This document shows, in pieces, positions 1 to 5,510 of a DNA stretch of 6,932 nt. The stretch spans positions 1 to 6,932 of the forward strand of contig JAEWUR010000778.1 in the NCBI GenBank assembly GCA_023397045.1, read 5' to 3'. The position numbers and the translations under genes were made by a program. Under the pieces are notes generated by a model, which had not been told where the DNA came from, ran no database searches, and worked only from the letters and a program-made list of their open reading frames with translations. This DNA comes from Planctomycetota bacterium. GTDB lineage: Bacteria; Planctomycetota; Planctomycetia; Pirellulales; Thermoguttaceae. Position 1 is the first letter of the stretch; the number at the start of each line of letters is the position of its first letter.

Positions 1-363
1 GTCCAGATCCTCGACGACAACGATCCCAAGTGGGCAAGCGTTCCAACGACGTGGCATTGCGGCGGCATCTTCGGCCGTCTGGCGCCGTCGAAGAGCATGG
101 TTAAGAACCCCGGCGAGTGGAACCGGATGACGATCACCTGCCAGGGGCCGATCATCACGGTGTTGCTCAACGGCGAGCAGGTCACGCAGATGGACAAGAC
201 CAAGTGGACCTCGGCGAAAACGAATCCTGACGGCAGCGAGACGCCGCCGTGGCTGGCCACTCCGGCCGCCGAACTGCCCACCAAGGGCCACATCGGTTTG
301 CAGGGCAAACACGGTGGCGCCCCGATCTACTTCCGCAACATGAAGGTCAAGCGGCTCGATTAA
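1..363 (+). CDS. 3-keto-disaccharide hydrolase (DUF1080) domain protein, 3' end
   Basis: The reading frame is open from base 1 to a TAA at 361-363, so the start lies outside the window; 120 residues are visible. They read as the C-terminal half of a DUF1080 jelly-roll: VQILDD at the left edge, GIFGRL, KNPGEWNRMTI, a strand with VLLNGEQV, then GHIGLQGKHGGAPIYFRNMKVKRL to the end. This order (VQILDD, P-GEWN, LNG, G-IGLQ-HG-P-FRN-K-L) is characteristic of the family. Members are mostly secreted or periplasmic, and some cleave 3-keto-glycosides; planctomycetes encode many copies. The loop between LNGEQV and GHIGLQ is long and Trp/Pro-rich, as usual when it caps the binding face. No catalytic assignment is possible from this part, and a signal peptide or partner domain could lie upstream. 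The gene is followed by repeats, the second ending in a T-run that could stop transcription. Confidence 0.88.
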   Translation, partial: VQILDDNDPKWASVPTTWHCGGIFGRLAPSKSMVKNPGEWNRMTITCQGPIITVLLNGEQVTQMDKTKWTSAKTNPDGSETPPWLATPAAELPTKGHIGLQGKHGGAPIYFRNMKVKRLD

Positions 364-380
364 GAGCCGATCCCGCAAGT

Positions 381-414
381 CCCCTCTCCCTCCGGGAGAG
401 AGCTAGGGTGAGGG
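381..414 (+). repeat. 34-bp interspersed repeat, copy 1
   Basis: The unit begins with a perfect hairpin, CTCTCCC-TCC-GGGAGAG, and ends with CTAGGGTGAGGG. A second copy lies at 4579-4612 in the same orientation and matches it at 30 of 34 positions. Two of the four differences are in the hairpin loop, so the arms are kept. Similar CCCTCTCCC...GGGTGAGGG units are a widespread class of intergenic repeats in bacterial genomes. No T-run follows, so it is not a typical terminator. It starts 18 bp after the DUF1080 stop. Confidence 0.75.
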
Positions 415-433
415 CTGTTTTAACAAGTTCATT

Positions 434-503
434 GTCATTCTGAGCAAAGCGAAGAATCCGGCGTTGCCAGAGATCCTTCACTTCGTTCAGGATGACTTTT
501 TTT
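434..503 (+). repeat. imperfect inverted repeat (GTCATTCTGAGC family) with terminal T-run
   Basis: The left arm at 434-458 starts GTCATTCTGAGC. The right arm at 472-496 ends TTCAGGATGAC and is its imperfect reverse complement; the loop is about 13 nt. Seven T follow at 497-503, so on the plus strand the element looks like an oversized rho-independent terminator for the DUF1080 gene. A related left arm, with a shortened right arm, occurs at 6242-6292. This type of repeat (arms containing GAGCGAAGCGAAG) is common between genes in many bacteria. A terminator role is inference. Confidence 0.65.
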
Positions 504-678
504 GTCGCGATCGCGTCCTGTCACGTCACCGCCTCCGCGCGACCGCATTCCGTTGGGTAGACATTATCGCCCAATCCATCGCCATTTTCACCTTGGTCGC
601 GGATAGGCATCGGTGTAGTCTGCTCGCTGAATGAAAACAGCCTGTCCATCAACGGCGGGCTGGATAGGAAAAAAAGTC

Positions 679-785
679 CGGGGCAGAAGGGAGTGGGATT
701 GAGAGATCCGCGATTCGGCAGTCCGACGGGCTGACGGCCGTGGTGGTATCTCACATCCCGCTCCCCTGGTCTTTTCTTGGCCCCG
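679..785 (+). other. long imperfect inverted repeat, candidate structured RNA
   Basis: Nested pairings in one rod: 679-684 (CGGGGC) with 780-785 (GCCCCG); 685-688 (AGAA) with 774-777 (TTCT); 689-693 (GGGAG) with 761-765; T694 opposite G760; 695-699 (GGGAT) with 755-759; 700-704 (TGAGA) with 749-753, C754 bulged; 708-709 with 745-746. At the tip, 716-718 pairs with 738-740, and 719-724 (CAGTCC) pairs with 728-733 (GGGCTG) around a GAC loop. The two non-Watson-Crick contacts, 694/760 and 722/730, are U-G in plus-strand RNA but would be A-C on the other strand, which favours a plus-strand transcript. Further outside, 651-656 (AACGGC) can pair with 801-806 (GCCGTT). I recognise no RNA family and no strong promoter. 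A decayed mobile repeat is the main alternative. Confidence 0.35.
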
Positions 786-891
786 TATTCTGTGGCTGCG
801 GCCGTTCTTGCCGCGCGTCTGGCGCAATATTGACTGCCGATTGTGTCAAAATCGATCATTTGCCACATGCCGCGACCTGCCAAATCCGCAT

Positions 892-905
892 GACGACAGG
901 TCGTC
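892..905. promoter_or_regulatory. 14-bp palindrome, possible activator-binding site
   Basis: GACGAC-AG-GTCGTC has perfect 6-bp arms. It overlaps a second pairing, CGACCTG (873-879) with CAGGTCG (897-903). It lies roughly 165 bp upstream of the sigma-54 -24 element, within the usual range for upstream sites of enhancer-binding proteins. Its link to that promoter is inference, and no second identical copy is seen nearby. Confidence 0.25.
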
Positions 906-950
906 TTGTAACGGATAGCAATATTTTCACGACTGCGGTAACTGGCTTCT

Positions 951-960
951 AACGGCCGTT
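951..960. promoter_or_regulatory. 10-bp perfect palindrome AACGGCCGTT
   Basis: This is a perfect dyad about 105 bp upstream of the sigma-54 -24 element. Ten-base palindromes occur by chance, so it is listed only because of its position in a regulatory interval between the structured repeat and the promoter. Confidence 0.15.
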
Positions 961-1063
961 GGGGCCGGAACAGAGAACGAAAAAACCTCAACTTGTTATG
1001 CGTCAATCGGTTGCGATGAATTTGGTTCTGTAGTGGCTTTTCTGGAAAACGCGATTCTCCTGT

Positions 1064-1080
1064 TTGGCACGCCGATTGCA
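1064..1080 (+). promoter_or_regulatory. sigma-54 (RpoN) -24/-12 promoter
   Basis: TTGGCACG-CCGA-TTGCA fits the sigma-54 consensus (TGGCACG, four bases, TTGCW) at every conserved position. The invariant GG (1066-1067) and GC (1078-1079) are 10 bp apart, as required. Transcription would begin near 1091 and run toward the ECF sigma factor, whose preferred start is at 1274. Sigma-54 promoters need an ATP-driven enhancer-binding activator. No activator gene is in the window; the palindromes at 892-905 and 951-960 lie at plausible upstream-site distances. The orientation and the non-coding setting support function, but this is sequence evidence only. Confidence 0.65.
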
Positions 1081-1151
1081 ACTAACAAAAACCGTCCGAC
1101 ACCGGGAGGTTCGGAAGAAAACCCTTCCATCCTTTTTTACGTTTCAAGACG

Positions 1152-1178
1152 TTGTTTTGCTCGGTTTCCGAGTACAAT
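1152..1178 (+). promoter_or_regulatory. possible housekeeping promoter with dyad in the spacer
   Basis: TACAAT at 1173-1178 is a good -10 box, but the best -35 (TTGTTT, 1152-1157) is only 15 bp away, so the match is weak. The palindrome CTCGG-TTT-CCGAG (1160-1172) fills most of the spacer and ends against the -10, where an operator would sit. If used, transcription would start near 1185, which would rule out the upstream ATG at 1184 as the translation start. Confidence 0.25.
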
Positions 1179-1273
1179 AGGGGATGGAAAAGACCGACTC
1201 CCGCCATTTGTTGGACACGGAACGGCGTTTCCCGTTGGGAACCGAACCCTTTTCTACATGGATGCGTATTAAA

Positions 1274-1927
1274 ATGAACGGCACGATTGAACAACTGACG
1301 GTGCGTGCCCACGGCCATCACCAGAAAACCTTGGTCGCTTGGAGCGATGAACAGCTTCTGCTGCGATATCGCGAGCAAGCCGACCAGCGGGTTTTCGAGA
1401 CACTGGTCCATCGCTACGAGAAGGAACTGTTCGCCTACCTCCGGCATTACCTTGGTGACGCGGAGATGGCCGAGGACGTTTTCCAACAGACGTTTTTGCA
1501 GGTCCACTTGAAGTGCGATCAGTTCGAGCCGGGGCGCAAGGTTCGACCTTGGTTGTACACGATCGCCACGAATCAGGCGATCGACCACCAACGGCGAAAC
1601 CGGCGGCATCGGATGAGCAGTTTGGATCGCGCCGCACTAGGCAAAGCGGAGGAGGAAACGGGCGCATTGGTCGAAGTGCTTGGCGGGCCCGATGCCGGGC
1701 CGGCGGCGGCCGCCGAAACGGCCGAACAGCACGACGCGCTTCGACATGCGGTCGACGCTTTGCCCGAGACGTCCCGGCAGGTTGTCATGTTGGTCTACTT
1801 CCAGGGTTTGAAATATCGCGAGGCCGCCGAAATCTTGGACCTTCCGGTCGGAACGGTCAAGAGCCGGCTCCATGCCGCGATGCAGAAACTCTCGGAGTCG
1901 CTGGCCGAAGTGAACTTGCCGGGTTAG
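1274..1927 (+). CDS. ECF-family RNA polymerase sigma factor
   Basis: This 217-residue protein has the two ECF domains. Region 2 (about residues 28-111) contains YLRHYLGDAEMAEDVFQQTF, where DAEMAEDVFQ is the region 2.2 core-binding helix, and then PWLYTIATNQAIDHQRRNRR, which reads the -10. An Ala/Glu-rich linker follows (about 120-150). Region 4 (about 151-206) has LPETSRQVVMLVYFQGLKYREAAEIL and the helix-turn-helix tail LPVGTVKSRLHAAMQKL, which reads the -35. Start choice is uncertain. In-frame ATGs lie at 1184, 1262 and 1274. I prefer 1274 because it leaves a normal-length N-terminus, the 1184 ATG abuts AGGGG with no spacing, and the intervening DNA carries a small dyad. The anti-sigma candidate starts 39 bp after the stop. 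A sigma-54 promoter lies upstream. The target promoters and inducing signal cannot be read here. Confidence 0.93.
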   Translation: MNGTIEQLTVRAHGHHQKTLVAWSDEQLLLRYREQADQRVFETLVHRYEKELFAYLRHYLGDAEMAEDVFQQTFLQVHLKCDQFEPGRKVRPWLYTIATNQAIDHQRRNRRHRMSSLDRAALGKAEEETGALVEVLGGPDAGPAAAAETAEQHDALRHAVDALPETSRQVVMLVYFQGLKYREAAEILDLPVGTVKSRLHAAMQKLSESLAEVNLPG

Positions 1928-1966
1928 TCGAACCCCAAACGGACACATTCATCGCACGCATTCCGT

Positions 1967-2965
1967 ATGAGCGATCCGATCCATCAGCAGGTCCTGGGTC
2001 ACCTTCTCGGCGCCCTGGACGACGAAGAAGAAGAACGCGTCGACGCGCTTCTGGAACACGATGAACCATGCTGTCGCGCATTGCGGCAGTGGCGTGAACG
2101 ACTCGCGGCCATCGAGCCGTTGCGGCCGGATTACGACCCGCCGCCGGGATTGGCCCAGCGAACGAGCCGATTTGTCGCGGCTTGTGCGCCCGTGGCCGCG
2201 GAGCATAACTCGAAAAACCGCAAACGCGGTTTGAGTCCGTGTCCGATGCCGCCGGGCTCGACGGCCTCGATCGGCTGGCTCGACGCCGCGGTGCTTTCGT
2301 TCTTCGGCGTCGCGGCACTGATCTTGATCTTGCCGGCGATCGACGGAAGCCGCTTCGAGGCGCGTGTGGCATCCTGCCAAAACGGTTTGCGGCAACTGGC
2401 CTCGGCGCTGAGCCAATACAGTGAACAGCAGACGATTGGCGTCTCGCAGTTGGCCGACGCCGGTCGGCTAACCCAGGCCGGCATCGTGGCCGTCGATCAA
2501 ATTCGCGAGGTCTTTGGCGACGGATTATCGCAAACGGTGTGTCCCGAGAGTTGGCTGGCCGTCCAAGGCCACCGGGACGCCGAAAAGAAATGGGATTGCG
2601 TGGCGAATCGCCCGCAGGCGACGCCGGTGACATTGCCAACGCCGATTCCCAGGGTTGAAGTTCTGCCGATTGTCGACATCGCGAACGTAGGGCCCGGCAC
2701 ACGGTGCATCGGGACGAACGAAGGCCGACCGATTCCAACCACACCGGCCGACGTGCCGCTCCTGGCCGACGCTCCCAGCGCCGATTTGCCGGGCCTGTCC
2801 GTCGCAACACATCGAGGACGAGGGCGAAACGTCGTGTTCGGCGACGGGCATGCCGTTTTTCTCAGCGGAACCATGCCCGGCGAGGCCGTCGATCCCCTGC
2901 TCGGTTCCGCGCAATCCTCGTTCGGGGCGGCGACGACCCCGATCGTCTTCGTCAACGGTCGGTGA
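1967..2965 (+). CDS. probable membrane anti-sigma factor with pseudopilin-like H-x-DG ectodomain
   Basis: This 332-residue protein is probably cotranscribed with the sigma factor. Residues 1-65 ([20 protein letters not shown]...) resemble the cytoplasmic helical domain of planctomycete anti-sigma factors. The zinc motif is incomplete: His31 and Cys35 fit H-x3-C, but the next Cys is at 36, not 38. A Pro/Ser linker leads to one transmembrane segment at about 103-124. The segment [29 protein letters not shown] (about 119-148) matches the start of DUF1559 pseudopilins (LLLPAV-QAAREAARR-C-NNLKQ-ALH-Y). A VCPES motif at 191-195, PLLADAPS at 264-271 and [19 protein letters not shown] (281-299, H-x10-DG) are hallmarks of the same group. 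The prepilin cleavage pattern is absent: after Gly103 position +5 is Ala, not Glu. I infer that it binds the sigma inside and senses or docks outside. An unrelated membrane protein is the alternative. Confidence 0.78.
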   Translation: MSDPIHQQVLGHLLGALDDEEEERVDALLEHDEPCCRALRQWRERLAAIEPLRPDYDPPPGLAQRTSRFVAACAPVAAEHNSKNRKRGLSPCPMPPGSTASIGWLDAAVLSFFGVAALILILPAIDGSRFEARVASCQNGLRQLASALSQYSEQQTIGVSQLADAGRLTQAGIVAVDQIREVFGDGLSQTVCPESWLAVQGHRDAEKKWDCVANRPQATPVTLPTPIPRVEVLPIVDIANVGPGTRCIGTNEGRPIPTTPADVPLLADAPSADLPGLSVATHRGRGRNVVFGDGHAVFLSGTMPGEAVDPLLGSAQSSFGAATTPIVFVNGR

Positions 2966-3428
2966 TTTCGGACTCGGCCATCACGGATACGATGGTCGTC
3001 GAGGTTTCGACGAGGCCGGCTCCATTTTCCATCGAGTCGTCTTGCGGGGCTTTGATGTAGCCCAGCGACTTGATCACTTCCAGCACTTCGCTGCACGTCG
3101 GGAACATCCGGCCGCTGCGCCGCTTGTAGGCGTCCAACGCGCCCATGAATTCGATCTCGTCGGTCGTGTAGTCGCGCTCGCATGTGGTCGGGTCGATCTG
3201 CCGGCGGCGATTCACCTTCACGCGGCGTTCCATCGTGCGGCGTTCGACGGCCACCGGGACGTTCTGGGTGCGACGGTCGCCCTGCGAACGACGATCACCG
3301 CTCTCGCGCCGATCGACCGTCGCCACGGCGCTGGGCTTCGACTTGGCCGTCGATTTCGTGGCCGGGCGCTTCGCAGCCGCCGATTTTTCCTTGCTTCGAT
3401 GGGAACTCGACTTCTTTTTCGCAACCAC
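2952..3428 (-). CDS. small basic protein, Lys-rich tail plus conserved planctomycete domain
   Basis: This is 158 residues from a GTG at 3428, chosen because a perfect GGAGGT lies six bases upstream; an in-frame ATG at 3476 would add 16 residues but has no such site. Residues 1-35 are Lys/Ser/Ala-rich and histone H1-like. Residues 39-76 carry repeated xRR units ([17 protein letters not shown], then VERRTMERR and NRRRQ). Residues 84-126 form a compact domain with [20 protein letters not shown] and [16 protein letters not shown], a pattern I associate with small conserved planctomycete proteins without known function. The tail suggests nucleic-acid or other polyanion binding, which is inference. 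There are no transmembrane segments and no signal peptide. Its 3' end overlaps the convergent anti-sigma gene by 14 bp, so opposing transcription could interfere. Confidence 0.85.
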   Translation of the reverse strand: MVAKKKSSSHRSKEKSAAAKRPATKSTAKSKPSAVATVDRRESGDRRSQGDRRTQNVPVAVERRTMERRVKVNRRRQIDPTTCERDYTTDEIEFMGALDAYKRRSGRMFPTCSEVLEVIKSLGYIKAPQDDSMENGAGLVETSTTIVSVMAESEITDR

Positions 3429-3802
3429 GGGGAGACCTCCGATACAGGGCTGGGACGTTTTTTGATTCCGGGGCAATCAACGGTCCGGATGCTACCGCAA
3501 ATCACGGCCGTACCGGCCGAGTTTTGCTGCCGATCCGACTGCGGAACGACTTATTAGCAATGGACCTCAATAGGTGGGTGGCGTGTCAACGTAGGAAGGA
3601 TACATCACTGTTGCGTAAAGTCACCAAAAAACAGGCTGCGAAAGGGAAATTGTTTACGAAAACCCACGCGGTTGGGTCAAAGAAACGCGTCGTGCCGAAT
3701 AATCCGCCTGGGCAGGCTGTTCGCGTGTGCCGCGGATGCCGATTCGGCGTGGAATGGGGCCGTCGGTCATGAAACCTGCGTCTGTCGGTCGGCGCTCGCC
3801 GA
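3429..3802. other. intergenic interval between the basic-protein gene and scpB
   Basis: This holds the RBS of the basic-protein gene, a weak hairpin, and a doubtful plus-strand small ORF. The hairpin (ACCCA at 3662-3666, TGGGT at 3673-3677) is followed on the minus strand by TTTTCG, making a poor candidate terminator for scpB about 125 bp past its stop. The ORF at 3611-3772 starts with TTG ten bases after AGGAAGGA (3593-3600) and would give 53 Lys/Arg-rich residues with a CRGC motif; I do not call it a gene. No convincing minus-strand promoter was found for the basic-protein gene. Confidence 0.45.
3435..3440 (-). promoter_or_regulatory. strong Shine-Dalgarno that sets the GTG start at 3428
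   Basis: On the minus strand this reads GGAGGT, followed by six bases (CTCCCC) and GTG. The spacing is ideal. It stands out because most other genes in the window lack a recognisable Shine-Dalgarno. Confidence 0.7.
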
Positions 3803-4555
3803 TCAGGGGGCGTCTTCGCTCTGCGGCAGGTCTTCCAGCGATTGGATATTGAAAAGCTCGAGGAATCGGTCGGTCGTGCAGTAGTGCGGCGTGCGCCGTT
3901 TCGGGTCGGGCCGTTCGATCCGCAACAGCCCGCGACGCACGAGATGGGCCAGCACGTGATTGCAGGGGCGGCCGCGGAGACGGCTGATGGTGTCGCTGGT
4001 GACGGGCTGTTGGTAGGCGACCAGAGCCAACACGTCGATGGCGGCCTGGGAAAGACGCGCCTGCCGGATCCGCCCATAAAACCGATTCCGCAACGGTCGG
4101 AAGTCGTCGTCCAGCGTCATTCGGTAGCCGTCGCCCTCGCTGACGATTCGGCAGGCGGCCCGACGTGCCTCATAGCCGCGGTTCAATTCATCAACCAGCG
4201 ACGGTATTTCGTCCTGGTCGACGTCGCGCATCAACTCCGCCGCTCGGGCGGGAGTCAGGGGATGATTGTCGCGATTCCCGACGAAAAGCATCGCCTCGAA
4301 GATCGTCTTCGGGCTGATCGGGCAGGGATCTTGTTCGGGCTCGGTCTCGGCCGTCGCCGAATCGCCATCGATCGCCGACTCGATGGCATCGGCCGGTTGC
4401 TCGCTCGGAATGTCCCTTTCCGTCGCGTCGCCGTTATCATCGGTCGGCGGTCGCCTCGGCTCGACGCCCATGACCTGGGCGAATGCCTCGGCCAACTCGT
4501 CGAGCGAGATGCCTTGCGGCTGCGATTCGAACGGCGGATCGGGAGAGGCAGACAT
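3803..4555 (-). CDS. scpB: segregation and condensation protein B (ScpB)
   Basis: ScpB is the kite-family subunit of the SMC-ScpA-ScpB complex, which compacts and helps segregate the chromosome; it dimerises and binds ScpA through two winged-helix domains. The first spans about residues 83-152 (IFEAMLFVGNRDNHPLT, DEIPSLVDELN, GYRMTL). The second spans about 167-238, with the family signature LSQAAIDVLALVAYQQPVT, then RLRGRPCNHVLAHLVRRGLLRI and TTDRFLELFNIQSLEDLP. The protein has 250 residues, longer than the usual 190-200, because of an N-terminal extension of about 80 residues: a short helix (SLDELAEAFAQVMG) and an acidic, Ala/Pro-rich, probably disordered stretch. No Shine-Dalgarno precedes the ATG. 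scpA is not in the window. The epimerase gene upstream on the same strand ends 80 bp away, with a repeat between them. Confidence 0.95.
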   Translation of the reverse strand: MSASPDPPFESQPQGISLDELAEAFAQVMGVEPRRPPTDDNGDATERDIPSEQPADAIESAIDGDSATAETEPEQDPCPISPKTIFEAMLFVGNRDNHPLTPARAAELMRDVDQDEIPSLVDELNRGYEARRAACRIVSEGDGYRMTLDDDFRPLRNRFYGRIRQARLSQAAIDVLALVAYQQPVTSDTISRLRGRPCNHVLAHLVRRGLLRIERPDPKRRTPHYCTTDRFLELFNIQSLEDLPQSEDAP

Positions 4556-4578
4556 TCTAATTTTACCAGCCCAACCGT

Positions 4579-4612
4579 CCCCTCTCCCTTTGGGAGAGGG
4601 TTAGGGTGAGGG
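4579..4612 (+). repeat. 34-bp interspersed repeat, copy 2
   Basis: CTCTCCC-TTT-GGGAGAG hairpin followed by GGGTTAGGGTGAGGG. It is identical to the unit at 381-414 at 30 of 34 positions and in the same orientation. It fills most of the 80-bp gap between the epimerase stop and the scpB start, so it lies in their transcript if the two genes are read together. Confidence 0.75.
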
Positions 4613-4635
4613 CGGACCTGCGAGATACGCGAATC

Positions 4636-5490
4636 CTACTTATTCCATCGCTTGGCCACTTCGTCCTTCATGAACTTCAAACCGTCCGAGGCCAGTTGGC
4701 GCTCGCTTTCGTACATGCGGCGCCAGATCTTGGTGGCCGGCACCAATCGCTCCAGCGCGAGACCGAACGCCTCGATGACCATCAGGTTGTCGTAGCCGAT
4801 TTCGTGCAGCGTGTCGAACGTCTCGGCCCAACGGATGTTGCCGGTACCCGGCGTGCTGCGATCGTTTTCCGAAATATGGACGTGGACCAGGCAGTCTTTC
4901 AACTGGCGGATGGCCGCGCCGGTGTTCTTCTCTTCGATGTGCGAATGGAACGTATCGTACATCATTCCGCAGCGCGGATGGTTGACGTCGCGGCAGAATC
5001 GGGCGCCGTCGGCCGCCGTGTTCATCAAGTAGCACTCGAACCGATTGACGTATTCGAGGCCCAAGTTGACGTTGCACTTGTCGGCGTATTCGGCCACTTG
5101 CTTCATGCTATCGACGGCCCAGCCCCACTCGTCCTTCGACGGGCCTTTGCCGCTGAAATAGCCCAGGGCGGAGTGGTACGGTCCGACGAGCGTTTCGACG
5201 CCGGCGGCCTGGCAGCAATCGAGCACGGCCTTGTTGGCCGCGACGCCGGCCTGACGGATTTTCGGATCGGGGCTCATCGGATTGTCGTCGACGCCGCGAA
5301 CGGTGACGCCCGTGCGAGCGAGCCCAGCGTTGTCCAGGTGTTTCCCCCATTTCGCGTACTTGTCGACGTCGATCTCGAACACGGGCAGTTCGACCGCGTC
5401 GAATCCGATCTCCTTGATCTGATCGAGCAACGGCAACGCTTCGTCCGACAGCACATCCGCCCACAACAACAGGTTCATTCCATATCGCAT
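4636..5490 (-). CDS. D-tagatose/D-psicose 3-epimerase family sugar epimerase
   Basis: This is a 284-residue TIM-barrel protein of the xylose isomerase-like superfamily, close to ketose 3-epimerases, which interconvert ketohexoses such as fructose/psicose or tagatose/sorbose at C3 using a divalent metal. The metal ligands of the family are present: Glu146 (LEYVNRFE), Asp179 (MYDTFHSH), His205 (VHVHISEND) and Glu240 (VIEAFG). So are the substrate-contact residues His182 and Arg211 (ENDRSTPGTG). Each is exactly six positions before its counterpart in the Pseudomonas cichorii D-tagatose 3-epimerase as I recall that numbering (152, 185, 188, 211, 217, 246). The start is the ATG at 5490, with a weak purine run upstream; an in-frame TTG at 5508 is possible. 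It begins 20 bp after the 5511-6182 gene, probably the same operon. The natural substrate cannot be fixed from sequence. Confidence 0.9.
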   Translation of the reverse strand: MRYGMNLLLWADVLSDEALPLLDQIKEIGFDAVELPVFEIDVDKYAKWGKHLDNAGLARTGVTVRGVDDNPMSPDPKIRQAGVAANKAVLDCCQAAGVETLVGPYHSALGYFSGKGPSKDEWGWAVDSMKQVAEYADKCNVNLGLEYVNRFECYLMNTAADGARFCRDVNHPRCGMMYDTFHSHIEEKNTGAAIRQLKDCLVHVHISENDRSTPGTGNIRWAETFDTLHEIGYDNLMVIEAFGLALERLVPATKIWRRMYESERQLASDGLKFMKDEVAKRWNK

Positions 5491-5510
5491 GTTCGTCTCT
5501 CTCAACAAGG

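Larger units (their letters stand above)
364..1273. other. long non-coding interval upstream of the sigma factor gene
   Basis: About 900 bases separate the DUF1080 stop from the preferred start of the sigma factor. Open frames of 60-186 codons exist here on both strands, but their products are Arg/Pro/Ser-rich, match no fold I recognise, and have no RBS, so I treat them as chance. The interval holds, in order: a 34-bp interspersed repeat, a larger imperfect inverted repeat ending in seven T, a long rod-like inverted repeat (679-785), two short palindromes (892-905 and 951-960), a sigma-54 promoter (1064-1080), and a possible -10 box next to a small palindrome (1160-1178). From about 900 to 1180 it is visibly more AT-rich than the genes, as expected of a regulatory region. 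Confidence 0.6.

Noticed and set aside
740..952. 70-codon plus-strand frame within the non-coding interval
   Set aside because: It starts inside the right arm of the inverted repeat, has no RBS, and its product resembles no known protein.
521..1081. 186-codon open frame on the minus strand
   Set aside because: The product is Arg/Pro/Ser-rich with no recognisable fold, spans the structured repeat and the sigma-54 promoter, and has no RBS.
1184..1273. N-terminal extension of the sigma factor from the ATG at 1184
   Set aside because: The purine run touches the ATG with no spacing, the extra residues do not resemble ECF sequence, and a small dyad lies inside. It is kept as an alternative only.
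2031..2080. Zinc-binding anti-sigma (ZAS) motif in the membrane protein
   Set aside because: His31 and Cys35 fit, but the second cysteine is at 36 instead of 38, so the H-x3-C-x2-C motif is not met.
3429..3476. Longer start (ATG at 3476) for the basic-protein gene
   Set aside because: The GTG at 3428 has a perfect GGAGGT at ideal spacing, and the added residues break the Lys-rich tail pattern.
3842..4609. 255-codon plus-strand frame opposite scpB
   Set aside because: It is an antisense shadow of a clear ScpB coding sequence, and its product has no family features.
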